Source: CAYVDH01 sp964450355
GTDB taxonomy: Bacteria; Bacteroidota; Bacteroidia; NS11-12g; UBA955
Direction: 5' to 3'
Assembly (NCBI GenBank): GCA_964450355.1
Contig: CAYVDH010000003.1
Span: 1-58,636, forward strand
Length of the DNA stretch: 58,636 nt
Below, in pieces: positions 26,901-38,300 of the stretch. Positions within the stretch are counted from its first letter, which is position 1, and every line of letters begins with the position of its first letter. The notes below the pieces were generated by a model that was not told the DNA's origin, ran no database searches, and was given only the letters and a program-made list of their open reading frames with translations. A program made the position numbers and the translations under genes.

Positions 26901-29215
26901 TCAGAATTTACGATTATTCTCAATTTCAATTTAACAGTAATAGTATCACCCTGTTGAAAAGCAGGCATAAAACTAATGTCAGAAATGAACTTATCTGATC
27001 CATTGTTAGTAGCAGTCATTGCAAAAGTAGAATCAGACCCTGATAATCTATCTACAAAAACTGAATCTGAAATTACACTAAAATGAGAAACATTAGAAAC
27101 TTGCATAATGCTTCGAACATATTCCCAACTTGGGTCAGTACCATCTGTCTTTAAATAAAACTTGTGCAAAAACTCTACTGTATCAGTAGCTATAGCTCGT
27201 TTTAAATTCATTAAACTTTTATTCAAACTTCCTGAAACAATTCCATCGTCATTATCATCAGCTAGGCCTATATTTAATCTATTGAGAGAATATTTTAAAT
27301 TAACCATCCCTTTAGGACAGCATGATATACAACTGCTAGTCCAAGCTATAGGATATTGTAAACACACCTCAGTGTTTTCAATGCTACATCCAGTTGTATC
27401 TGGGTTAATGGAGAATTGAATTTTATATTGTAAAATACCAGAACAAGTTACTCCATCGCATACACCTTTTACTTTAGCATGAAATCTAGTCCCCAAATAA
27501 TAAAAATTATTATTAATTCTAAATTTAAAAGTGTCTCCATTAGCACTGCGATAATAAGGATATAAAGTTCCATTTGTTGGATGATCAAAATATACTGGGT
27601 ATGACGTTGTAGAATCGTATTGTATAACATTAGGCAACGTAATAGCGATTTCTCTATACGCTCTATTGCCAAATAATAAATATTGAGGAGAACTTGGGCT
27701 AAGATAACCAATATCTAATGAAAGGTCTTTGGTTTCACCATCTCCAATTGAAAGTGGCCCAGAATTAGATAAATCAAGGTAGTGATCTCTATATGTTTGA
27801 GCATCCATCCATCCTCCATCAAAAGTAGCATTACCACATGCATTTTTATAAGTAAAATTTATACCTAAACCATTGAAATAATTAATTTCTGAATGTGACT
27901 GGTTGATAACACAAGGTCTGGTATAATTACATTGCACTTGTCCCATTATTATATAAATAGTATCACCCCCTGAAAGATAAGGTATAGTAAATTGTATTTG
28001 GTTTGGACGACCAGTAAAAGAACAACCTGTATATGTTGATGTTAAATTAGAAATAACAGTATATGAAGGTTTAAATGGAATACCATTTTTACCTATTCTC
28101 ACTTTAAAACTGGCTGTGTCTAAATAGGCTCCTGGCAAATCTGCTCTAAAGTTAGCACCTCTGGTCCCTCCTGCATTCATTACGATGTTTGTTGCTGCTC
28201 CAGTTGAATTATTTTTTAACACCAATGTATCTCTCCAAATTGTAGTACCATCAAAGCAGTCAAATTTTCTCTGTCTTGAACTTAATTGTATAATATTTGG
28301 CAATGCTGGTCCAAAAGTTGATAATCCTGTATTTACAACAAACCAATCACAACGTGCATTGTTAGGGCATCTCCATGAAGCTAATAATTGGCTAGTTAAA
28401 GTTGGAACAGCACAAGTATTGGACACTAAAGTATATTGCAAATCAAAAGTTTCTGTATTGGCAAATATAGAATCATCATTTCCAATTCCTGCATCACTTA
28501 TAAGAGCTTTTAAAAAAGTCACTTTAATTGAATCACCTGAAGTTGTAATGTTTGCAACTGGAACATTGTAAGAAAATGCTGAATCCGGATTAATAACAAA
28601 ACTTGAAGTATTGATTGTGATTTGTCCAGAAGTGTATTTATCTAAAATTAAGAAATCGGTAGTTGGACCAAAACCTCCATTTGTTATAGTGAATTTTCTA
28701 GTAACGCTTGTGCCTACAGTAACCGAACTAGGAGTGTTAGTGATGCCAGTAATACTCAAACTTGGGGCTGAGCCATTAAAAGATGAACTAGTAAAATTAG
28801 TAGAACTAGTCCCATTAAAGAACCTAACATTGTTAGAGGTTGTAAAACTCGTTGTTCCAGCACCACAACGTGCCATTTGTTTAAATCTCACAACAACTGT
28901 TGCTCCTGCTGTTGTATTGCTAATGGCAAATCTATGGTAACCACTGAATAACCCAGAATAGGTTACTGTTCCCCCATTGGTATTGCTTCCATTGACAAAG
29001 CCTTCGAATGTAAATCCTGTAGGCATTTGAACTTCAGCATAACTTCCAGTTCCTCCAGTAACGACATTAAAGGAAAGTTTATTCACCTCTGGTGTAAAAC
29101 AAACCCTTACATTGCTCATTGAATCGGTTAGTGTAATCTGTGATTTTAATTGGTTTGAAAACAGACCAACTAATAACATAAAAATAACCTTTATGGTTTT
29201 GTAATTTTTTTGCAT
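23930..29215 (-). CDS. Giant T9SS surface protein, scaffold paralogue B (1761 residues)
   Basis: This is the tandem paralogue of the downstream 1760-residue gene, differing by one residue in length. Signal peptide: MQKNYKTIKVIFMLLVGLFSNQLKSQ. The shared scaffold includes NGGFGPTTDFLILDKYTSGQ, VNTGLSTFGPALPNII, the CISCCPKG cluster near residue 627, NISFMPAFQQGDTITVKLKL-type text, YVQPQPAAIQTQITAL and TRRVIIRWKMKTNCN. The C-terminal 170 residues differ more: LPIEIVNFNSSPVECSNELKW with a fibronectin-like segment, then a T9SS type A domain (MSLQPNPIQSGNLFVNILS, ending VQSGKVVKVN). Thus the scaffold is conserved while the end has diverged. It is a secreted, probably surface-attached protein of unknown role. 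It has its own promoter element and terminator. Confidence 0.85.
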   Translation of the reverse strand: MQKNYKTIKVIFMLLVGLFSNQLKSQITLTDSMSNVRVCFTPEVNKLSFNVVTGGTGSYAEVQMPTGFTFEGFVNGSNTNGGTVTYSGLFSGYHRFAISNTTAGATVVVRFKQMARCGAGTTSFTTSNNVRFFNGTSSTNFTSSSFNGSAPSLSITGITNTPSSVTVGTSVTRKFTITNGGFGPTTDFLILDKYTSGQITINTSSFVINPDSAFSYNVPVANITTSGDSIKVTFLKALISDAGIGNDDSIFANTETFDLQYTLVSNTCAVPTLTSQLLASWRCPNNARCDWFVVNTGLSTFGPALPNIIQLSSRQRKFDCFDGTTIWRDTLVLKNNSTGAATNIVMNAGGTRGANFRADLPGAYLDTASFKVRIGKNGIPFKPSYTVISNLTSTYTGCSFTGRPNQIQFTIPYLSGGDTIYIIMGQVQCNYTRPCVINQSHSEINYFNGLGINFTYKNACGNATFDGGWMDAQTYRDHYLDLSNSGPLSIGDGETKDLSLDIGYLSPSSPQYLLFGNRAYREIAITLPNVIQYDSTTSYPVYFDHPTNGTLYPYYRSANGDTFKFRINNNFYYLGTRFHAKVKGVCDGVTCSGILQYKIQFSINPDTTGCSIENTEVCLQYPIAWTSSCISCCPKGMVNLKYSLNRLNIGLADDNDDGIVSGSLNKSLMNLKRAIATDTVEFLHKFYLKTDGTDPSWEYVRSIMQVSNVSHFSVISDSVFVDRLSGSDSTFAMTATNNGSDKFISDISFMPAFQQGDTITVKLKLRIIVNSDANVISFNTPADGAASNSSTFVPGYACGSFIDKLEMFGVDAFGYTSGAYTSNGCQQIGVYNGFYSRIGPGAGTYSNFRFPYEIRRLSYPKVLKTTIPPNWTVDSVELWTWNYPNQAHGSTYPTGLNLPFTVSGDTVTYRVGQLFQPEGGLLQVPDEGHYMYCYMRLSPSCKTTSGAISYNVTQDSFLMYQAPITASDNPIGGSTYQLNYSSFQNFHPNIILSSSTPISTAYTKSVSWPLSINNLTSFAANNNWLYIVKPSGLTLIDSVKEGSTLIVPDANGFYRYGVLSDGGTRNFTVYGKSTACNFDSILVYPGWSCNEVYPLTFSAATCGRPPLPLYVQPQPAAIQTQITALSTTPSDPSNASSADWGTSTVTNCQAFPAELEIQSTQPGTIFNVKELALLPFNAGNSGVDLLMDSVYVEYPIGTTPRKAGFIGRALMNSTVSTGSMELDLQKLDSINFNANKGLPGTGLGTATTRRVIIRWKMKTNCNIISGTQWNARQKANAPCGSVAIGDNTITSGYPVEIAGIVKPYSVTTTLVPKVGGCSSGNCDTTILRIQKIGASVSTNDSVFVKLPATLSLGTIYCLGVNCPGGASGVIPTSSIRSSVLAGEKTYTFEVPSDFDNNNDTLHFKIQAFDPNKASCGTSSTMEAGIKIPVALTCLGSPCPGSNASLGSGSGSFNVNKPVIVFSSYTGQSNPPYTGPTFSYSYTLDVMNSGQIKTNNNMVFKTFFDRNDNGTYEPLLDSLADTYILPTSIDTGATSTINRTFSGSTFPSQYRPMFTIIDTASSNNCMCSPIVQSNMFFGLPIEIVNFNSSPVECSNELKWQATLSNGDVVFNIERSTDGIRWMNVQTIKSKGSNSLQSFVYIDAIPGTKNFYRVKQVSTTGKVNYSEILAVNSPCLSQAGVMSLQPNPIQSGNLFVNILSIENETTEIQILDISGKVVYSQNENLIEGANIIQLPFDSFAAGVYTIQAKVNGVVQSGKVVKVN

Positions 29216-29235
29216 AAAATGTAGTATATTTTATA

Positions 29236-29243
29236 CAAAAGTA
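29236..29243 (-). promoter_or_regulatory. -7 promoter element of giant surface gene B
   Basis: TACTTTTG on the minus strand, exact TAnnTTTG match, 20 bases before the ATG at 29215. Confidence 0.55.
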
Positions 29244-29300
29244 ATAATATATTGTTCAACTTGACTATTTTTTTAACAATCAATTCATTTTTAAGCAAAT

Positions 29301-29335
29301 AAAAAAGGCAAACTCTTAAAGAATTTGCCCTTTTT
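29301..29335 (-). terminator. Intrinsic terminator after the 3750-residue surface gene
   Basis: On the minus strand GGCAAA pairs with TTTGCC around an 11-base loop that itself can pair (CTTTAAG), followed by six T. It lies 22 bases after the stop codon of the giant gene. Confidence 0.8.
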
Positions 29336-29357
29336 AAATTAAATAGTATTTATAAAA

Positions 29358-32300
29358 TTAGTCTATCAATACCACTTTTTCAGTATAAATAATGGATTGT
29401 GATTTTACTTTAATTTGATATGTTCCATTTGCAAAATCAGATAAGTTAATGATTTCTGTTCCAATAAAATTAGAAATCAATTTAGATAAAACAACTTTAC
29501 CATTGATGTCTGTCACTTCAATCTCTACTTTCTCACCTACAATACCAAAAGAATTAACCTGAACATTTCCATTGGTTGGATTTGGATATAAGCTAATGTT
29601 TTTGTTATCAATTTTACTGAAATTAACAACTCTAACATAAGTCATCAATTGGTTAGTAGAAGACACTATATTGAATTTATAGAAATTATTGCCAATTACT
29701 GGGTTTTCATCAATAAATTTAATGTCATAACTTCCATCAAATTTAACAAACCCTATTTTTTGGTAATCAACTCCATCTATAGATTTATATACTTCGTAAC
29801 CCAATAAAGGTGTAGAAATATTCAACACTTTCAAATCCAATACCGAGGTGTTATTCAATTTATTAGCATTGAAAACATATTCAAGTGGTAAAGCCGCAAT
29901 AGAGCCAAATACTCCAGCATCAATTGTGTAGTTATTTGCCGTAGACAAAGTATATACGCCTGTTAAACCAAGTGAGTTAACATCGCTATCAACTGCATCT
30001 CCAACTGCATTTTGAGTTGTAAAAGGATAACCTTGAATAGAGTTAGAGAATTCAAAATACACATTACCTGGAGCAACATTAGTAAATAAATAAGCCCCTT
30101 CTCCGTTAGTAATAGTTGTAGCTAATAATACATCATCACCACCGCCAATTACACCATCAGGACCAGTACTGAACATTTTCACAACTACACCACCTATCCC
30201 TTTTTCAGTAAGGTCTTGGTTTCCATCATTGTCCTCATCTAACCAAACATAGTTACCTACTTCTAGATTAGCTGGCACTAATCCTGCATCTAAAGATAAA
30301 TTTACTTGTCCAGCAGACAATGTAACAGATGATGATTTTCCAGTTAATGGATTGACATCACTGTCTGTATTATCATTACCACCAGCATCTTTTAAAGTAA
30401 AGTTAAGCCCTGAAGGTATTGTACTGAATCCAACTGTGTAAGTTCCTGGATCGAGGTTAGTAAACATATAGAAACCGTCTGCGTCTGTCATTGTTGAAGC
30501 AACAGGATTATTTGATGCATCATACAATATCACTGTAACACCTGGTACACCAGGCTCTCCTACATCTTGAACACCATCAGCATCGTTATCTCTCCAGACA
30601 TAATTTCCTAAGGCAGCTTTAGAAGGAACTAATCCAGCATCTACAGTCAATAAATCTTGTCCTGCAGTTAATGATATAGTACCAGTTCTTTTTGAAGTAG
30701 GATCAAAATCACTGTCAGTAGAAGCAGTTCCACCACCAACAGGCGAACTTGTGAAGCCATTAGGTATGTTGCCAATTCCAACAGAATAATCCCCTGCAGG
30801 TAGCCCATCAAATAAATAAGCTCCATTGGCATCTGTAGTCACTACCTTAATAGCATTACCAGACGCATCATATAAGGTAACTTGAACACCTGGCAATCCT
30901 TGTTCTCCTGGATCTTGAACACCATCTCCATCTGAATCAATCCATACAAAATTACCAATGCTACCCAATGCAGGATTATTAACGTAAATTCCTAAATCTA
31001 AACTCATGTTGTCTTCTCCTGTTTTAAGGGCTACAACAGAAGTGATGTAATTTGAACCAGATAGAGTTCCATCGCTGTCAATTTCATCATTTCCACCTGA
31101 ATTAGCAGTAGTTGTAGTAAATCCTGAAGGAATTGAAGAGCCTTTGAATTCTACTTGATAACTACCTGCGCTTAATCCTTCGAAAATATAATTTCCAGTT
31201 CCATTAGTAATTGTAGAATCTACACGTGATTCACCTGGGTCTGACACATCGCCATCTCCATTTAAATCTTTATTTAAATACACTACAATTCCAGGAACAC
31301 CAACTTCACCTGCATCTTGTATGCCATCTTGGTCAACATCATTCCAAACTTTGTTTCCTAATGAAGCCAATCCAGCTGATTGACCTTGAGTTAACCCCAT
31401 GTCTAAATCATTAAATATTTGACCATTTGACAAAGTTACTGTCGGAGTTCTTCCTGTAGAAGGGTTAGCATCACTTCCACTTGAAGTACCAGTTGTCTGT
31501 GTTGTTATTCCATAATCATCTGGTATGTTACTAAATCCTACACTGTACGTACCAGCAGGTAAATTAATGAATTTATAATTTCCATTGATATCTGTAGTAG
31601 TAGTTCCAATTGCAACATTTGAAGAATTGTACAATGTTACTGTAATACCTGCAACTCCACCTTCGTCAGAATCTTTAAAACCATCTGCATCTTTATCGTA
31701 CCATACTTTATCTCCTAATTGAGCAGAACCCGCTGGAGAGGATTGGTAAATACCAGCATCTATTCCCATGAATCTTGCACCCGGAGGCAATACTACATCA
31801 CCTGTGTATCCTGTTGTTACATCGGCATCGCTACCAAGGAAAACATCAGCTGTTGAATTTTTAGGACTAAATACATAACCACTAGGTGGTATAAATCTTA
31901 CTTTATAATAATCTGGAATCAAATCGGTAAACATGTAATTTCCGAACGCATCGGTAGTTGTTGTTCCTTGTAAAACATTGTATTCGTCATACAATTCAAC
32001 AGTTACTCCTGGCACTCCAATTTCACCAGCATCTTGAATTCCATCTTGATTTAAATCGTACCATACTTTATCACCTAAACTAGCATTAGAATTTATTGTT
32101 GGTGCTATACCAATATCAATATTTCTAATTGCTTGATTAGCCGCAAGTGTAATTGTAGATGTCCTTCCAGTAGAAGGATTTAAATCACTGTCTTCGTTGT
32201 CACCTGTTGCATTTTGTGGAGATATTTTAGTACCCATTGGCAATGTTACTCCAATGGTATAATTACCTGGAGTTAATTCATCAAATAAATAATTTCCATT

Positions 32301-35300
32301 AGCATCGGTAATTGTTGTTGCTACAGGAACTCCTGATGAATTGTACAAAGTAACAGTTACTCCAGCTAAACCAGATTCTGTTGCATCTTGAACACCATCG
32401 TTATCAGCATCAAACCACACTCTGTCGCCTATACTAGCTGTTTGAGGCTCACTGTATATCAATCCAGCATCTACTCTTTGTTCAGATTCTCCTGGAGTTA
32501 AATTGATAGAATATGTTCTGTTAGTAGATGAATTGAAGTCACTGCCTAAAGTATTAGTTGCAGCTCCATTCAAACTATCTATTGTATTTGTTTGAGTAGT
32601 TAATTCATAATTGATTGGAGGAGTAATTTTAAGGTTGTAATTACCTGGAGTTAATTCCTTAAATTGATAGAAACCATAAGCATCTGTTTTGGTAGTTCCT
32701 ACAAAAACATCATCAGAATTTCCAGCAACTCCATCAGGTCCGTTGGTATATAAATCTATATTAACACCAGCTACCCCAGGCTCTCCTGCATCTTGAACTC
32801 CATCTTTGTCATCATCTAACCATACAAAATTACCAAGTTCAGCTTTTTCAGCTACTAATCCTCCGTCTATGTCTCTACGGTTTTCTCCTTCTGCAAGAGT
32901 AATAGTACCTGTAGTGTTTGTATACTCATTGATATCGCTATCAGTACCATCAGCACCAATGTTGCTTTTTGTTAAATCAAAATATGGAGGAAGGTAAGCA
33001 GCTCTAATGCTATAAGTACCTGCTGGCAAATTACTAAATAAATAATTTCCATTCGCATCTGTTACTGCTGTTGCTATGACATTGCCTAAATTATCTAATA
33101 ATTCAAGAACAACTCCTGGAACCCCTGGTTCTGAAGCATCTTGTTGCCCATCTGAATCGGCATCAAACCATATTTTATCTCCTATTGATCCCAAAATTGG
33201 AGTTTCAACACCAGCATCAACATCAGGTTGAATTTGACCAGCCACTAAATTAAATGGAGCAGTTCTGCGTGTTGTTGGATCAGCATCCGAATTACTTGCA
33301 CCAGCAATAGTTCCTGGTGTGTTTTGTTGTGTCATTGTAGTACCAGCTGGAGGGGCTTCAAATCCTACAGTATAACCATTACCAGGTGTTACATTCGGAA
33401 ATAAATAATTTCCATCTGCATCGGTAATGACACTTGCTACTGGATTACCAGAACCATCGTATAAAGTTACTCTCATTCCTGGGATACCTGATTCTCCAGC
33501 ATCTTGAACACCATCACCATTTGCATCTACCCAATAAGTTCCTTTAACAGCAGCTACAGTGTTTGGATAAATTCCTGCATCATAACTTAATTGAGGGTCT
33601 GAATCGTTCGTTGACCATGTATAAGCTGATGTGACGCTAAAAGTATCTGTATAACCAGAAAGTTTAGATGGATCGCTATCGGTTGTATTAGAAGCAATGC
33701 TAGTATCTTTAGTTGTAAAGACATAACCTGGAGGCAAATTAGTAAATTGAATTTTGTATCCACTTCCAGCAGGTACATCTACAAATAAATAATTGCCATT
33801 GGCGTCTGTAACAGTTGTTCCCACTACATTGCCTAATTTATCAATTAATCTTACGCCAATATTTGGCACTCCATCTTCTCCTGCATCTTGTATTCCGTCT
33901 TGATCAGTATCTAACCAAACTTTATTTCCAACTATTAATGCACTAGCTTTGCTTATACCAAAATCAATAGATAAATTTTCTTCACCATTTGATAAGCTCA
34001 CTACATCAGACTTGGTTATACCTCCTGATATTGGATTACCATTGTTATCAATGCTTGCATCAGTTCCAGCACCTTTAGTACTTAATGTATAACCAGAAGG
34101 AACTACTGCTCCAACTATATAACTGTTGGCAGCTAATCCAGTAAAAATGTACTCTCCTTTGGCATCAGTAACAGTACTATCTAACTTAGTTACACCATCG
34201 GCAGCAAATAAATACACCTTAGTACCAGGTATGCCTGGTTCACCGTCATCTTGAATACCATCAGCATCACCATCATACCACAATCTATTACCTAAAGAGG
34301 CTGTATAAGAATTGCTTGGTGCAGGTTGTAATCCAATATCAAGTGTCATGTCATTAGGATTTCCACCATTAAGTGTAACTGTTCCTGTTGAACCACTGGC
34401 ATCAGCGTCACTATCTGTAGCATCTGTACCAGATGGTGAATCTTTAGTTGTTATATTTAATCCATTTGGATAATTTTTAACTTGAACACTGTAATCACCT
34501 GCAGCTAAATTAGTAAATAAATATTTACCATCTTTATCAGTATAGGTTGTATCGATAGGAACTCCAGATGAATTTTTAAGAATCACCATCACACCTGCAA
34601 CACCTGCTTCAGTAGGGTCTTGAACACCATCTTTATCTGAATCCAACCACACATAATTACCTAGAGTATAAGTGTTAGTTGCATTGTAAATACCTGCGTC
34701 AACACTCATGTTTCTTTCTCCAGCAACTAAAGTATAATTTCCGGTTCTTCCTGTTCCAGTATTAGCATCACTATCCATGCTATCACTTGCAGTACCTCCT
34801 GTATTTTGAGGAGACAAAGTAAATCCACTTGGGAAATTACTGAACCCAACACTGTAAGTTCCAGGTGCTAAATCATTAAATACATAATTTCCATAGGCAT
34901 CTGTCAATACAGATTTAATTGGAGAGCCTCCATTGTCATACAATGTGACAGTAACACCTGCTACACCTGATTCGCCAGCATCTTGAATACCATCGTTATC
35001 TAAATCATTCCATACTAAATTTCCAAGTGCTGCTTTAGCTTCATCTTGTTGATAGAATCCAGCATCTATATCAGTTCTATCTGTTCCAGCTGTTACAGTA
35101 AATGAAGCCGTTTTAAATGTTGTAGGACTCATATCACTACCATCATTTGTAGCTGAAGTTTGAGTAGTTCCTACAAATCCTACTGGAGGAGTAAATCCAA
35201 CAGTATAAGTACCAGCAGGCACATTAGGGAAATTGTATTTTCCATTCACATCTGTTATAGTAGTTCCAATAACATTTCCAGAATTATCATACAGCGTAAC

Positions 35301-38300
35301 TGTTATTCCAGCAATTCCATCTTCACCAGCATCTTGTATTCCATCTTTATCAGAGTCGTACCATACATAATCTCCAACATTTTGACCGATAGGAGCTGCT
35401 TGAATTAAACCAGCATCTAAAGTCATATTGCTGTTTCCTTCATTCAATCTTAATAATGGAGTTCTACCACTTGTAGGATTAACATCACTACCAGTAGCAG
35501 TTCCTGTAGTTTGAGTAGTGAATTCGTAATTAGCAGGTGGTGTAAATTGAACACTGTAACTGCCAGGGATTAAATTAGGGAATAAATATTTACCATAAGC
35601 ATCTGTAACAGTACTTGCAATTACAGAACCTAATGAATCATATAATGTCACTGTTACACCAGCAACACCTACTTCATTGGCATCTTGAATTCCATCTTTA
35701 TCATCATCTAACCAAACATAATTTCCAAGTTCAGCGCAACATTTTAAATCGCGGGGTACGAATCCAGTACCTTTAGATAATTTACCAACACCATTACATG
35801 ATAATCCCTTTGATGCACAAACTATAACAGGTACTGAATAAAATGAAACACTATGAGCAATATCGGGGCAAGTTGCTGATGGATTGTTACAAATATTATC
35901 AACTTTGGGTTTTAAATCGTATCTGAGTTCAATGATTAATGAATCATTTAATGCTATACCAGCTGGGATAGCAAATTTCACTACTTTTCTACCTTGAGCA
36001 TTTGTTGTTTCAATAGGGTTATTCCATGGAGCAATTGTTGTAAAATTAGATACTGCAAGTCTTGAAGTATCTAAACCTATTGATATTTCCATTGTATCTC
36101 CAGAGACTGAAGTAGCACCGCTAATGTTTTTTATTACTAATCTATCTTTCACATTTTGAGTTTCACCTTTGATTGCACAAACTGCAATATCTGAACTTTT
36201 TAAAGCTTTACATGAATATTGTGTTGCTCCTACTGCAGAACCTAAATAAACAAAGTTTTGAACTCCAGAAGTTAATGTAGTTAATCCACAAAAATTTGTT
36301 CCAGAAATGTTATAAAACACAGAATTAGAAGTACCAGTAGGACATGCATTAAAGTCAACATTAAATCTCACTTTCACTACATTAGCATTAGGAGAATTAG
36401 ATGCATCATCAATACCTGGCAAACCACAAGCAACAGCTAAATTTAAATCTGAACTTATATTGATTGTAATGGAATCAGTACCTGAAGTGGTTACAGTAGG
36501 TGCATTCACATAAGTAGTAGATGGATATGCAATTTGGGCTGAGCCAGCAACATAAGTGGCATTTGGTGGCAATTTAAAACCAGCAAGAATATTTGTTACA
36601 TTCACATTGCTAGCATTTCTTATTTCAATTTCAACTTTCTTTACATCACATAAATTTGTGACACTAATATTCCCTCCAAGGGGGGCACTTAATAAATAAG
36701 GAGAATTAGCAGTAAATGAAATGTAGGCACTATCAATAGTAGTACTAGGGTATTCTGGTTGATTAGAGGCAGGATAATTACATCCAAAGTTTGAAAGAAT
36801 TTTCAAACTATCAGAACATAAAGTAGTGTTAAAATATACTCTAACTACCCTTCTACCTCCAGCTTTCATACCACCTAATTCAACATATAAATTCTGTCCA
36901 TAAAAATTAGTATCTGCAGCAACAATAGGGTCTTCAGCAGGCCCAATATCTTCAACATATTTTACTTTAGTATTGGTGTTACTAACTACTGAAATAAACA
37001 CATTAGATGCTGCATAAATAGTATTGTTAGACACTAAAACATCCATGTAAGAATTAGAACAAGCTCCTCCATCATCTATTTTAATTGACCCACCTAAAGG
37101 GGCTAAAGTGATAGCAGGAGTTGATTCAGTTAATGAGAAAGTATCTATTAACACGGTGCTTACTCCAAATTCATCTCTCAAATAATATTTAACAGGAATT
37201 TTATAAGTTTCAGTTACAAAGTTATCTGTTGTGTTATTGCTTAATGAATCACAGATGCTCCATGCGGTTTGCCCACCATCAGCATCACTTACCCTTGGGA
37301 AATCAGTATAAGATGTTCCGCTGTTTGTTGTATTGTTAGTATAAACAATATGACCTGTTAAACCTCCAGCAGAACTTGTACCTGTTTTTTGAATAGAGTT
37401 AGTTGGACCACCATTACTACCAGCCAAAGTAGTAGCACCAGTAGTGTGGTATTCTGCAGGTAAATCCATGGTTACTGAATCCAATTTAAAAGGAATTCGA
37501 ACTTCACTTGGGAAATAATCACCAGTAGTTGCTTTTAAGAATAAACTGTTGCATACTTTTAAGTCGCAGGCAGTAGCATAAGTAGCTCCTCCTCCTTCTA
37601 CTTGCATTTCTTTGGTTACTGTAGTAGCTATAGCTTGAGGTGTACTACAACTAGACATATATGTTCCAGGGATAACGGATACACCATTTCCATTCCTTTG
37701 AATTCCGCCTTTTTCAAGCATATCAGCTACATTGTTGTGTGGAAAATCAGGATTCACTCTCCATTTTGTTTCAATTTCATAAACATATCTGCTATAACCT
37801 GGTTCAAAAGAAATACCAGCATCAACAAGTGCTCTTTCAAAATACAAATAATACGATTCTGAAACTCTGGTTTCAGCATCATTCATCATAGCCCAATAAT
37901 ACACAGGATAAGGTGTGTATGTCCTATATCTTCTATCACCCCATGGCCCAGCTGCACCATCTAGTGTCCAACTGTTATGAAAATCCCAATAATCACCTAG
38001 TCCTTTTCCAAAAACAGAGTTTAAATCAGTTGCAGAACCATAATTAATTGGATCATCAGTTTGATTATCCCCTTCGTATTTTGCACCACCATCAGGTTTT
38101 TTATCGTTATTAAACCCTCCATCCCAATTGTAAAAATGGCTGTACTTTAGAGGCACATCGGCAATGTATGTATTAGTTACTGTATCTTTAACTCTCAACC
38201 TACTAATATCAGGTATGAAATGATAAGGAGATTTGTTTAAATCAAATAAAGAACCTGGATTTTTATTATAGGAAAATGAAAAGAAACTTAAGAAGTTCCA

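Noticed and set aside
28185..28571. 128-residue plus-strand frame inside giant gene B
   Set aside because: It mirrors the Val/Thr-rich coding strand of the surface protein and shows no independent start signal; the same happens repeatedly along all three giants.
29900..35735. Regularly spaced repeats considered as a CRISPR array or satellite
   Set aside because: The unit is about 365 bases, is in frame, and encodes SdrD-B-like domains with no constant short repeat.
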